Origin: Aliikangiella sp965214955
GTDB taxonomy: Bacteria; Pseudomonadota; Gammaproteobacteria; Enterobacterales; Kangiellaceae
Direction of reading: 5' to 3'
Assembly: GCA_965214955.1 (NCBI GenBank)
Contig: CBDCCU010000001.1
Coordinates: 124,001-188,000 of the forward strand
Length of the DNA stretch: 64,000 nt
The translations under genes and the position numbers were made by a program. This document shows, one piece after another, positions 26,203 to 34,092 of this stretch (within the stretch, counting starts at the first letter, position 1; every line of letters begins with the position of its first letter). The notes under the pieces were generated by a model that saw nothing but the letters and a program-made list of their open reading frames with translations, did not search any database and was not told where the DNA came from.

Positions 26203-27540
26203 ATGGCTAAAGCTCCAGTTGAAAAAAAATCCGGTGGTGGTTTAACAGAACTTAAACAGCGTTTATTGTTTGTGTTAACGGCTATCGTTATTTTCCGTCT
26301 TGGATCATTTGTTCCAGTTCCAGGTATTGATGCAACTGTTTTATCACAGTTAATGGATCAACAGTCGGGAACTATTCTAGCGTTATTTAACGTATTCTCG
26401 GGTGGTGCACTTGAGAGAGCGAGTGTATTTGCGTTAGGGATCATGCCTTATATTACTGCCTCTATTATTATTCAAGTAATGAGCTTTGTTGAACCTAAAC
26501 TTCAAGAAATTAAGAAGGAAGGTGAAGCAGGGCGACGCAAAATCAATCAATATACACGTTACTTAACTTTTGGTTTAGCGTGTCTACAAGCGATTGGTAT
26601 TGCCACTAATTTCCCTAACCTTATGCCAGGACTTGTTCCTAATCCAGGCTTTAGCTTCTATTTTGGTGCTATTGTCAGTTTGGTTACAGGAACCATGTTC
26701 TTAATGTGGTTAGGTGAGCAAATCAATGAAAGAGGTATTGGTAACGGTATTTCGGTATTAATTTTCATTGGTATTGTTGCAGGTTTGCCAACGGCATTGG
26801 GTCAAACATTTGAACAAGCCCGTCAAGGTGAAATGAATGTATTGGCACTATTATTAATATTTGCTGTTGTACTATTGGTTACTGCCTTTGTTGTATTTAT
26901 GGAGCGTGGTCAACGACGTATTGTTGTTAATTATGCGCAAAAACAGCAAGGTCGCCGTATGTATCAAGCACAGTCTTCTCACTTACCTTTAAAAGTGAAC
27001 ATGGCTGGTGTTATTCCTGCAATTTTTGCATCAAGTATTATTTTATTCCCAGGAACCATCGCCCAGTGGGTTGGTGCTAGCCGTGGGGATGATTGGTTAT
27101 GGTTACAAAATGTAGCTAACCAAATGCAACCTGGTAACCCGCTATATATTTTAATTTATGGCGCGGGGATCATGTTCTTTTGCTTTTTCTATACTGCTTT
27201 AGTCTATAATCCTCGTGATACGGCTGATCAGTTGAAAAAATCTGGAGCGTTTATCCCTGGGATCCGTCCTGGTGAGCAAACCTCTAAGTATGTTGATAAA
27301 GTTATGACTCGTTTAACATTAGTAGGCGCGCTGTATATTACTGCGGTGTGTTTGCTTCCTGAGTTTATGATTTTATTCTGGCAAGTGCCTTTCTACTTCG
27401 GTGGAACTTCATTATTGATCATTGTTGTTGTAATTATGGATTTTATGTCGCAAGTTCAAGCGCATTTAATTTCACGCGATTATGAATCGGTTTTGAAAAA
27501 GGCCAATTTCAAAAATTATGGATCAACTGGTGTCCGATAG
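26203..27540 (+). CDS. secY: Preprotein translocase subunit SecY
   Basis: 445 aa (E. coli 443), ten membrane segments forming the protein-conducting channel of SecYEG. Landmarks: LKQRLLFVLTAIVIFRLGSFVPVPGID at the first membrane segment, the plug region with FSGGALERASVFALGIMPYI, and the C5 loop KSGAFIPGIRPGEQTSKYVDKVMTRL that contacts SecA and the ribosome. Normal place between rplO and rpmJ. Confidence 0.97.
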   Translation: MAKAPVEKKSGGGLTELKQRLLFVLTAIVIFRLGSFVPVPGIDATVLSQLMDQQSGTILALFNVFSGGALERASVFALGIMPYITASIIIQVMSFVEPKLQEIKKEGEAGRRKINQYTRYLTFGLACLQAIGIATNFPNLMPGLVPNPGFSFYFGAIVSLVTGTMFLMWLGEQINERGIGNGISVLIFIGIVAGLPTALGQTFEQARQGEMNVLALLLIFAVVLLVTAFVVFMERGQRRIVVNYAQKQQGRRMYQAQSSHLPLKVNMAGVIPAIFASSIILFPGTIAQWVGASRGDDWLWLQNVANQMQPGNPLYILIYGAGIMFFCFFYTALVYNPRDTADQLKKSGAFIPGIRPGEQTSKYVDKVMTRLTLVGALYITAVCLLPEFMILFWQVPFYFGGTSLLIIVVVIMDFMSQVQAHLISRDYESVLKKANFKNYGSTGVR

Positions 27541-27575
27541 GGCGCTAGAAGAATCATTGAATTTGGAGTAAGACT

Positions 27576-27692
27576 ATGAAAGTTCGAGCTTCTGTTAAGA
27601 AAATTTGCCGTCAATGCAAAGTTATTCGCAGAAACGGTAGTGTAAGAGTAATTTGTTCTTCTGACCCTCGCCATAAACAGCGTCAAGGTTAG
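27576..27692 (+). CDS. rpmJ: Ribosomal protein L36
   Basis: A 38-aa gene, the same length as in E. coli: MKVRASVKKICRQCKVIRR then NGSVRVICSSDPRHKQRQG. The four zinc ligands Cys11, Cys14, Cys27 and His33 are all present, so this is the zinc-binding form. TTGGAG precedes ATG 27576; it lies 35 bp after secY. Confidence 0.95.
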   Translation: MKVRASVKKICRQCKVIRRNGSVRVICSSDPRHKQRQG

Positions 27693-27711
27693 AGCAAAAA
27701 CCCCTTATCAT

Positions 27712-27841
27712 ATCTCTAAAATGAGAGATTAATTAACAGGTTGATTTTTAATCGTTTCAAGGCTATTATGTCGCGCCTTTTTGTACTGTAACATTTAAGC
27801 CAGGACATAAAACTTGGAACTGAAATTTGGGAGTTAGTTAA
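27712..27841 (+). promoter_or_regulatory. alpha operon leader region
   Basis: The 149-bp gap between rpmJ and rpsM starts with a weak hairpin (ATCTCT-AAAATG-AGAGAT, 27712-27729, no T-run). A -10-like TATTAT at 27774-27779 is followed by GTCGCGCC, resembling the discriminators of the S10 and spc promoters, but no clear -35 box was found. In E. coli this place holds the S4-binding pseudoknot that represses the operon; I could not confirm such a fold by eye. Confidence 0.3.
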
Positions 27842-28198
27842 ATGGCCCGTATCGCTGGTATTAACATTCCAGTTAATAAGCATTCGGTAATTGCGTTGAC
27901 ATCGATCTACGGAATTGGCCGAACACGTGCTCAACAGATTTGTGAAAACGCTGGTATCGAAGCTAGCCGTAAAATTCGCGATCTGAGTGAGGCGGAAGTA
28001 GAATCACTTCGTGGAGAAGTTGCTAAGTTTACCGTTGAAGGTGACTTACGTCGTGAAGTTTCTATGAATATCAAACGTTTGATGGATCTTGGTTGCTTCC
28101 GTGGTATTCGCCACAGAAGAAGCTTACCTGTCCGCGGACAGCGTACTAAAACAAACGCGCGTACCCGTAAGGGACCACGTAAACCAATTAAGAGATAG
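27842..28198 (+). CDS. rpsM: Ribosomal protein S13
   Basis: 118 aa, the same as E. coli: MARIAGINIPVNKHSVIALTSIYGIGRTRAQQICENAGI ... RTKTNARTRKGPRKPIKR. 30S head protein bridging to the 50S subunit. GGGAGTTAG precedes the start; first gene of the alpha operon. Confidence 0.97.
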   Translation: MARIAGINIPVNKHSVIALTSIYGIGRTRAQQICENAGIEASRKIRDLSEAEVESLRGEVAKFTVEGDLRREVSMNIKRLMDLGCFRGIRHRRSLPVRGQRTKTNARTRKGPRKPIKR

Positions 28199-28203
28199 TA
28201 GTT

Positions 28204-28590
28204 ATGGCAAAATCACCTCGTTCTCGTAAAAAGGTCAAAAAGCACGTAGTTGATGGTATGGCGCATATCCATGCATCATTCAACAACACCATCGTGACTG
28301 TTACTGACCGTCAAGGAAACGCGTTGGCTTGGGCAACTGCTGGTGGCTCTGGTTTTCGTGGTTCAAGAAAAAGCACGCCTTTTGCTGCACAGATCGCTGC
28401 TGATCGTGTTGCCGAAATGGTTAAAGAAATGGGCATGAAGAATATGGAAGTATTCGTAAAAGGTCCAGGACCAGGCCGTGAGTCTGCTGTTCGTGCTTTA
28501 AACAATGCTGGATTTAAAATTACTAACATCACTGATGTTACGCCAATCCCGCATAACGGATGTCGCCCGCCTAAAAAGCGCCGCGTGTAA
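28204..28590 (+). CDS. rpsK: Ribosomal protein S11
   Basis: 128 aa (E. coli 129): KKHVVDGMAHIHASFNNTIVTVTDRQGNALAWATAGG ... DVTPIPHNGCRPPKKRRV. Platform protein of the 30S subunit near the E-site mRNA. The PHNGCRPPKKRRV tail with its Asn-Gly pair is intact. Confidence 0.97.
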   Translation: MAKSPRSRKKVKKHVVDGMAHIHASFNNTIVTVTDRQGNALAWATAGGSGFRGSRKSTPFAAQIAADRVAEMVKEMGMKNMEVFVKGPGPGRESAVRALNNAGFKITNITDVTPIPHNGCRPPKKRRV

Positions 28591-28617
28591 CAATTAGGTA
28601 CAGCTGGAGAATTACCC

Positions 28618-29238
28618 ATGGCAAGATATATTGGACCTAAATTAAAGTTAGCACGTCGCGAAGGCGTCGATTTGATGCTGAAAAGCGGTGTTCGTGCTAT
28701 CGAAGATAAATGTAAAATAGACCAAGCACCAGGTTTCCACGGAACCAAACGTGCACGTCTTTCAGACTATGGTCTACAGCTTCGTGAGAAGCAAAAAGTT
28801 CGTCGTATTTATGGCGTTCTTGAAAAACAATTCCGCAACTACTATAAAGAAGCGGCACGCTTAAAAGGTGCAACTGGTGAAAACCTGCTTCAATTGTTGG
28901 AAATGCGTTTAGATAACGTTGTTTACCGTATGGGATTTGGATCAACTCGTTCTGAAGCTCGTCAATTGGTTAGCCACAAAGCAATTTTGGTTAATGGTAA
29001 AACGGTAAATGTTCCTTCTTATAAAGTATCTGCATCAGATGTAATTTCAATTCGTGAAAAGTCTAAAACTCAAGCGCGCATTGTTGCAGCTTTAGAATTA
29101 GCTTCACAAAAAGACAAACCAGTTTGGGTTGAAGTTGATGAGAAGAAAATGGAAGGAACTTTTAAAAATGTTCCTGAGCGTTCTGATTTACCATCAGACA
29201 TCAACGAAAATCTAATAGTGGAATTATACTCTAAGTAA
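28618..29238 (+). CDS. rpsD: Ribosomal protein S4
   Basis: 206 aa, the same as E. coli: MARYIGPKLKLARREGVDL, with an S4 RNA-binding domain around 95-160 (MRLDNVVYRMGFGSTRSEARQLVSHKAILVNG). Primary 16S rRNA binder and, in E. coli, the repressor of this operon. The N-terminal Cys cluster of some S4 proteins is absent, as is usual in this class. TGGAGAA precedes ATG 28618. Confidence 0.97.
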   Translation: MARYIGPKLKLARREGVDLMLKSGVRAIEDKCKIDQAPGFHGTKRARLSDYGLQLREKQKVRRIYGVLEKQFRNYYKEAARLKGATGENLLQLLEMRLDNVVYRMGFGSTRSEARQLVSHKAILVNGKTVNVPSYKVSASDVISIREKSKTQARIVAALELASQKDKPVWVEVDEKKMEGTFKNVPERSDLPSDINENLIVELYSK

Positions 29239-29257
29239 CACTTGAAGAGGACTATTT

Positions 29258-30244
29258 ATGGGCAATGTCACTGAGCTTCTGACTCCACGTCAGATCAAAG
29301 TGGAAAATCTGGGTGAGCGAAGAGCTAAAGTTGTTTTAGAACCTTTTGAAAGAGGTTTTGGTCACACCTTAGGCAATTCGTTACGTAGAATCTTACTTTC
29401 CTCTATGCCTGGAAGTGCGGTAGTAGAAGTGGAAATCGACGGCGTTTTACACGAGTACACGACCATTGAGAATGTACAAGAAGACGTTATTGATATTTTG
29501 TTAAACATTAAAGGTTTAGCAATCAAGTTAGAAGATAAAGATGAAGCAACGCTTACACTTCAAAAGAAAGGCGAAGGTCCTGTAACTGCCGCTGATATTG
29601 AAGAGCAAGCGGGTGTTGAGATTGTTAATCCTGATCAACATATTGCGACATTGACTAAGTCTGGTTCATTAAGTATGCGACTTTATGTAAAGAAAGGTCG
29701 TGGTTATGAGCCTGCTGCTTTAAGAAAGAACGGCGAAGAAGACGATATGAGTATTGGTCGTCTTCAAATTGATGCCTCTTTCAGCCCTGTTCAACGTGTA
29801 TCTTACGTTGTTGATTCAGCGCGTGTAGAGCAGCGTACTAACCTTGATAAGCTAGTTATCGACTTAGAAACAAACGGCACTATCGAGCCTGAAGAAGCAA
29901 TTCGTCGCTGTGCTACGATTTTGCAACAACAGCTTGCTGCGTTTGTTGACTTAAAAGATGAAAAACAAGCTGAGCCAGAAAAAGAAGAGCCAGAGGTTGA
30001 TCCTATTCTTCTTCGTCCGGTTGATGATCTTGAGTTAACGGTAAGAAGTGCAAACTGCTTGAAAACCGAAAACATTCATTATATTGGTGACCTTATTCAA
30101 CGTACCGAAGTTGAATTGCTTAAAACACCTAATTTAGGTAAGAAATCTCTTACCGAAATTAAGGACGTTTTAGCTTCACGCGGTTTATCGCTTGGTATGA
30201 GATTAGAAAACTGGCCACCATCAAGCATTTTAGACGAAGTATAA
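29258..30244 (+). CDS. rpoA: RNA polymerase alpha subunit
   Basis: 328 aa (E. coli 329). The N-terminal dimerisation and beta/beta-prime contact domain runs from KVENLGERRAKVVLEPFERGFGHTLGNSLRRILLSSMPG to about 230; a flexible acidic linker (KDEKQAEPEKEEPEVDP) follows; the C-terminal domain VDDLELTVRSANCLKTENIHYIGDL ... NLGKKSLTEIKDVLASRGLSLGM binds UP elements and activators. AAGAGGAC precedes the start. Confidence 0.98.
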   Translation: MGNVTELLTPRQIKVENLGERRAKVVLEPFERGFGHTLGNSLRRILLSSMPGSAVVEVEIDGVLHEYTTIENVQEDVIDILLNIKGLAIKLEDKDEATLTLQKKGEGPVTAADIEEQAGVEIVNPDQHIATLTKSGSLSMRLYVKKGRGYEPAALRKNGEEDDMSIGRLQIDASFSPVQRVSYVVDSARVEQRTNLDKLVIDLETNGTIEPEEAIRRCATILQQQLAAFVDLKDEKQAEPEKEEPEVDPILLRPVDDLELTVRSANCLKTENIHYIGDLIQRTEVELLKTPNLGKKSLTEIKDVLASRGLSLGMRLENWPPSSILDEV

Positions 30245-30269
30245 TTCTCTAAAAAGTTTAAAAGAATTA

Positions 30270-30303
30270 ATAGAACCCCGATCTTAAAAGATCGGGGTTC
30301 TAT
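30270..30303 (+). terminator. Strong hairpin between rpoA and rplQ
   Basis: A perfect inverted repeat: ATAGAACCCCGATCTT (30270-30285), two bases, AAGATCGGGGTTCTAT (30288-30303), giving about 15 pairs with a four-base loop. It is followed by TATATTA rather than a clean T-run. It lies 26 bp after rpoA and about 110 bp before rplQ, where E. coli has no such barrier. Confidence 0.7.
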
Positions 30304-30412
30304 TATATTAAGATTGCAATTAATCGACTTAGTTTGAATTAAATTGCATCAATAACATAAACAAAAAAATACTAGTACTATTGCAGGCTAGTAAAATGAA
30401 AGGTAATTAAAA

Positions 30413-30811
30413 ATGCGTCATCGTCATAGCGGTCGCCAATTAAACAGAAACTCTAGCCATCGTCAGGCTATGTTTCGTAACATGTCTGTGTCTTTAATTG
30501 AGCACGAATTAATTAAAACCACTGTAGCTAAAGCCAAAGAGCTTCGCCGTGTTGTAGAGCCACTAATCACTTTGTCTAAAGAAGATTCAGTTGCTAACCG
30601 TCGTTTAGCTTTTTCTCGCACTCGCAATAAAGCTGCGGTAGGTAAACTTTTTGATGAATTAGGTCCTCGTTACGAAGATCGTCCTGGTGGTTATTTAAGA
30701 ATCATCAAAGCCGGTTTCCGTGCTGGTGACAAAGCTCCAATGGCTTATGTTGAACTAGTAGACAGACCAATCATTGAAGAAGAAGACGAAATCGAAGAAA
30801 CAGAAGAATAA
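30413..30811 (+). CDS. rplQ: Ribosomal protein L17
   Basis: 132 aa (E. coli 127): MRHRHSGRQLNRNSSHRQAMFRNMSVSLIEHELIKTTVAKAKELRRVVEPLI ... MAYVELVDRP with an acidic tail. 50S protein near the tunnel exit. The 168-bp gap to rpoA with a strong hairpin suggests partial uncoupling from the alpha operon; I found no convincing promoter of its own. Confidence 0.97.
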   Translation: MRHRHSGRQLNRNSSHRQAMFRNMSVSLIEHELIKTTVAKAKELRRVVEPLITLSKEDSVANRRLAFSRTRNKAAVGKLFDELGPRYEDRPGGYLRIIKAGFRAGDKAPMAYVELVDRPIIEEEDEIEETEE

Positions 30812-30836
30812 AAATTCTTTTGTTGAATAAATTTTT

Positions 30837-30865
30837 AAGCCGAGTTTTATTCTCGGCTTTTTTTT
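30837..30865. terminator. Bidirectional terminator rplQ / lgt-like gene
   Basis: AAGCCGAG (30837-30844), loop TTTTATT, CTCGGCTT (30852-30859) and a T run to 30865. On the plus strand it is a classic intrinsic terminator for rplQ. The stop codon of the convergent lgt-like gene lies in the loop, at 30847-30849. Confidence 0.85.
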
Positions 30866-31605
30866 GCCTGTATAAATCGTAAACTAAAAAACATAAGCCC
30901 AGCTAAAAACATGACTAAAGCGCCAAACTGAGATCCTGACATTCCCCATATTTTAATTGGGTTACTTGCTACAAACTCTACGCTAAATCGACAAGCTCCC
31001 CAAAGCGTTAACATTAAAAAGAAAACGTTAAAATCTTGAGGTTTTTGTTTTTGATATTGATAGATGATTACCGCAATAATCACTGAATAAATGACTTCAT
31101 AAATAGGTACTGGGTGTACTACATCATGTGTTGCGGCAACACCATTAGGAAAACTCATGCCCCAAGGTAAATCTGTGGGCAAGCCGTAACAGTCATCGCC
31201 GGATAAAAAGCAACCAACTCTTGCGAGTGTGTAGGCAATAATGGCAGGAAATGCGGCTGAATCTAACAAATGTGCAAGTTTTACTTTGGCAAATTGAGAA
31301 AATAGCAAGGTGACAATGATTGCACCTAATATGGCACCTTGGCTTGAAAAGCCACTACCGTTGGTTAAGTGTGAAAAGTCAAAAAGCGAGCCTTGCTCAG
31401 GGTTTTTGAGTACATACATTAATTTTGCACCAACAACACCAAAGACTAACAATAAAATAATCAAAACTTCAGTATTAACTGGAGTATCCAGTGTTTTGCT
31501 CATTCTATCAATATACAAATAACGGCCTAATAAATAAGCAATAGCCAACATTACACCATAACTGCCGATGGTAATTGACTGAGTTTGATATAAATAAGGG
31601 AACAT
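30847..31605 (-). CDS. Lgt-family membrane protein, non-canonical
   Basis: A 252-aa polytopic membrane protein (about seven hydrophobic segments) of the prolipoprotein diacylglyceryl transferase family: GSYGVMLAIAYLLGRY near the N-terminus, ARVGCFLSGDDCYG in place of the canonical signature GRxGNFxNxExxG, then HPVPIYEVIY. The family fold is clear, but loss of the Asn/Glu signature residues suggests a paralogue with another or altered role; the genuine lgt is probably elsewhere. Convergent with rplQ. Confidence 0.7.
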   Translation of the reverse strand: MFPYLYQTQSITIGSYGVMLAIAYLLGRYLYIDRMSKTLDTPVNTEVLIILLLVFGVVGAKLMYVLKNPEQGSLFDFSHLTNGSGFSSQGAILGAIIVTLLFSQFAKVKLAHLLDSAAFPAIIAYTLARVGCFLSGDDCYGLPTDLPWGMSFPNGVAATHDVVHPVPIYEVIYSVIIAVIIYQYQKQKPQDFNVFFLMLTLWGACRFSVEFVASNPIKIWGMSGSQFGALVMFLAGLMFFSLRFIQAKKSRE

Positions 31606-31805
31606 ATGTGATCCAATTTTATCGGAATTTTGATTAACACAGCTTAACTAAAGCCTATATTAAAAATCAATAGTTTTAATAACGTCATAATTTATTGAAA
31701 ATGAGACCTAGTCGTTAAAAAATTGGTATTAATACCTAGTTTTATATTCTCTTTAAATCTAAACTTTTAAAGCGCTTCATATATGGGTAGCTTGGTTGTT
31801 AATAT

Positions 31806-31816
31806 TTAGAGTCTAA
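31806..31816. promoter_or_regulatory. Palindrome upstream of higBA
   Basis: TTAGA-G-TCTAA is a perfect 11-base palindrome 51 bases before the higB start. HigA antitoxins bind palindromes in their own promoter, so this is a candidate operator, without further support. Confidence 0.3.
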
Positions 31817-31866
31817 CGGTTGTAATGAGATGAGACAAATAATTGAATTCTACAAGGAGGTATAGA

Positions 31867-32130
31867 GTGAGAGTTGTCGCTTTAAATAAACTATCGGAAG
31901 CAAAAACACGTTACCCATCTACAGAGTCTTACTTGCGAGGTTGGTTGCAAGTAATTAACCAAACAAACTTTTCATCTGAGCAAGATCTTCAAATAACATT
32001 TAAAGCACTTAAATGCTCATCTAACGTCTATAAATTTCCAATCCCGTCATCAAACTTAAAGGTGAGTACCTTAATAGACTTTGACTCACAAGTTGCTCTG
32101 ATAACCAGCATTAAACCAAGCATGAACTAA
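31867..32130 (+). CDS. higB: HigB-type mRNA interferase toxin
   Basis: An 87-aa protein matching the HigB toxin family (RelE superfamily): MRVVALNKLSEAKTRYPSTESYLRGWLQVINQTNF, SSEQDLQITF, VYKFPIPSSNLKVSTLIDF. Such toxins cleave mRNA on the ribosome. Start GTG 31867 is chosen because AAGGAGG (31854-31860) lies six bases upstream. The C-terminus ends ITSIKPSMN and lacks the THxEYD motif found at the end of other HigB proteins, so activity may be reduced. The toxin gene precedes the antitoxin gene, as in higBA loci. Confidence 0.8.
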   Translation: MRVVALNKLSEAKTRYPSTESYLRGWLQVINQTNFSSEQDLQITFKALKCSSNVYKFPIPSSNLKVSTLIDFDSQVALITSIKPSMN

Positions 32131-32143
32131 CTAGGAGGGTATT

Positions 32144-32554
32144 ATGCAAAATCATTCGCTTCAAAATGCAATGTTTCACTGGGGTCATGTTGCAGACGTC
32201 ATTAGCATGCCAAAATCACCTCAAGATTATGAGGTATTGTTGCAAAATATTGAAGATGCTATGCAGCTTATTGCTAATGAGCCTAACCCAGCGCTAACCA
32301 GTTTATTAACAGCAATGTCTAAAGTGGCTAAAGAATATGAAAACAAGAATTTTTCAAATCAAAATCTTAAAGCCTTAGATGCTTTAAAATACTTAATTAA
32401 ACTACACGGAATAAAACAAGCTGATCTAAAAGAGATTGGTAGTCAAGGTGTTGTCTCGGAAGTATTAAATGGTAAGCGTGCTCTTACATTACGCCATGTA
32501 AAAGAACTCGCTAAAAGGTTTAATGTTTCTCCAAACGTATTTATTGATTTATAG
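32144..32554 (+). CDS. higA: HigA-type antitoxin
   Basis: A 136-aa antitoxin (E. coli HigA 138). The C-terminal helix-turn-helix (LIKLHGIKQADLKEIGSQGVVSEVLNGKRALTLRHVKELAKRFNVSPNVFID) closely matches the HigA DNA-binding domain; the N-terminal part would neutralise the toxin. AGGAGGG precedes ATG 32144, 13 bp after higB. Expected to repress its own promoter. Confidence 0.88.
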   Translation: MQNHSLQNAMFHWGHVADVISMPKSPQDYEVLLQNIEDAMQLIANEPNPALTSLLTAMSKVAKEYENKNFSNQNLKALDALKYLIKLHGIKQADLKEIGSQGVVSEVLNGKRALTLRHVKELAKRFNVSPNVFIDL

Positions 32555-32695
32555 TTTTACTCTTAGAAGTAGAGCGGATACATATGTTTTGAAGAAATAT
32601 GGATATAAAAGTATTCAACTATTGATATCTTAGCTATTGAGCAAGACTTTATTTTCCCATTTAATGATTGCAATGTCTTAGTCATTAATTTAAAT

Positions 32696-32725
32696 TTGCC
32701 TCACTTTTACGCTAGTTTATATAAA
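32696..32725 (+). promoter_or_regulatory. Candidate promoter of the dedA-family gene
   Basis: TTGCCT (32696-32701), an 18-base spacer, TATAAA (32720-32725), 18 bases before the ATG at 32743. The leader would be very short. Confidence 0.4.
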
Positions 32726-32742
32726 GTCTAACGAGATATTCA

Positions 32743-33507
32743 ATGATCGAATATTTACTCTCTGTTATAGAAAATTATTCCCAAATTGCTTGGCTGATCA
32801 TTTTATTAGTAGCCTTTGCCGAATCAATGGCTATTGTTGGATTATTTGTTCCTGGCTGGTTATTGCTGGTTGGCGCAGGAACATTAATTGGTGCAGATAC
32901 TTTATCATTTTACCCTATTATGTTTGCAGCCTATATTGGCGCCGTTGTTGGTGAATATATGAGTTTTTATTTAGGTGTTAAGTATCAAAATAACATTCTG
33001 AATAATACTTGGTTTAAAAAACATAACCAGCTCATAGAGCAGAGTAGAAATTTTTTTCATAACTATGGAGCGATTGGTGTTTTTATAGGACGATTTTTTG
33101 GTCCCACGCGCGCATTTTTGCCATTAATGGCAGGAATATCAGGTATGAAAAACGCCACATTTATATGGATAAATATTACATCGGGTCTTATTTGGGCTCC
33201 TCTTTATCTAATTCCTGGTATTTTAATTGGTGCCGCTTTTAACTTAGATCCCGATGAAGCCAAATATTTATTAGGAATAATTTTTTTAATTTCATTAGTG
33301 ATTTATTTTGCGTATAAAAATACACTCAAGCTAGTTAAAACCTTAAATAATTATTCAACATCAAACAACAATAAGATTAAATTTTTAGATGCACTCAAAT
33401 TATTATTATGGTGGGCAATAGTAGGTTGCTGTATGTTTATATTTATTACATCGACCTACTGGAATTTATTGAAGAAAATATTAGTAATATTATTCCAAAA
33501 GTTATGA
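32743..33507 (+). CDS. DedA-family membrane protein
   Basis: A 254-aa inner-membrane protein of the DedA/VTT family, implicated in recycling of undecaprenyl phosphate or other phospholipid carriers. Signatures: AFAESMAIVGLFVPGWLLLVGAG (re-entrant helix with the acidic Glu) and GRFFGPTRAFLPLMAGISGM with the paired Arg residues. About five hydrophobic stretches; the C-terminal 70 residues add an extra membrane segment. It stands alone between higA and the convergent phaR. Confidence 0.85.
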   Translation: MIEYLLSVIENYSQIAWLIILLVAFAESMAIVGLFVPGWLLLVGAGTLIGADTLSFYPIMFAAYIGAVVGEYMSFYLGVKYQNNILNNTWFKKHNQLIEQSRNFFHNYGAIGVFIGRFFGPTRAFLPLMAGISGMKNATFIWINITSGLIWAPLYLIPGILIGAAFNLDPDEAKYLLGIIFLISLVIYFAYKNTLKLVKTLNNYSTSNNNKIKFLDALKLLLWWAIVGCCMFIFITSTYWNLLKKILVILFQKL

Positions 33508-33522
33508 TGATGTTTGAAAGCT

Positions 33523-33540
33523 CAACATTCCTTAATGTTG
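33523..33540. terminator. Small hairpin between convergent dedA-family gene and phaR
   Basis: CAACATT-CCTT-AATGTTG, a 7-bp perfect stem with a 4-base loop overlapping the phaR stop. There is no T-run, so termination is uncertain. Confidence 0.3.
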
Positions 33541-33996
33541 CTCAACTTCTTTAGAGTTATTTTTAACTGTATTTTGGGCAGCACCAGATTTCCAAGAATC
33601 AATATTTTGTTCAGCAATTGATTGCATCATAGAGGCGGGGTTAGCTCCTAATATTGTGTTAAGCGGACTTTTTAAACCAGCCCTTCTTTCCATAAACAAT
33701 TTAATACTGTGCTCTAAAAAGCGACTCATCATTGCTTGCATAGAATCACCATAAAAGCGTACAAACTCTTTAAGAATATCCTCGGTTAAAATCGGCTGAC
33801 CATTAGATTCTTCTTCTGCAATTATCTGCATAAGAGTGCAACGAGTTAAATCCTCTTTGGTTTTAGCATCAACAACTTGAAACTCGCTGTAAGACATAAC
33901 TAATTCTTTAACGTCATTAAGTGTGATATAGCTGCTAATTTGAGTATCATAGAGACGGCGATTTGGATATTTTTTTATTATTCTCTTTTCGGGCAT
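33532..33996 (-). CDS. phaR: PhaR-type polyhydroxyalkanoate synthesis repressor
   Basis: A 154-aa DNA-binding regulator: the N-terminal PHB/PHA accumulation regulator domain (RIIKKYPNRRLYDTQISSYITLNDVKELV) and the second domain (TRCTLMQIIAEEESNGQPILTEDILKEFVRFYG). Members repress phasin and polymer genes and sense polyhydroxyalkanoate. No pha synthesis gene lies nearby, so targets must be elsewhere. Confidence 0.85.
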   Translation of the reverse strand: MPEKRIIKKYPNRRLYDTQISSYITLNDVKELVMSYSEFQVVDAKTKEDLTRCTLMQIIAEEESNGQPILTEDILKEFVRFYGDSMQAMMSRFLEHSIKLFMERRAGLKSPLNTILGANPASMMQSIAEQNIDSWKSGAAQNTVKNNSKEVEQH

Positions 33997-34092
33997 TTTA
34001 TTTTATTCCAATCGCTTAATTCATATAAGTGCTTTGAGTGTAACCCGAAGTGGGTATTAGATACAACTGCCCACTAGAAACACAATATTTAT

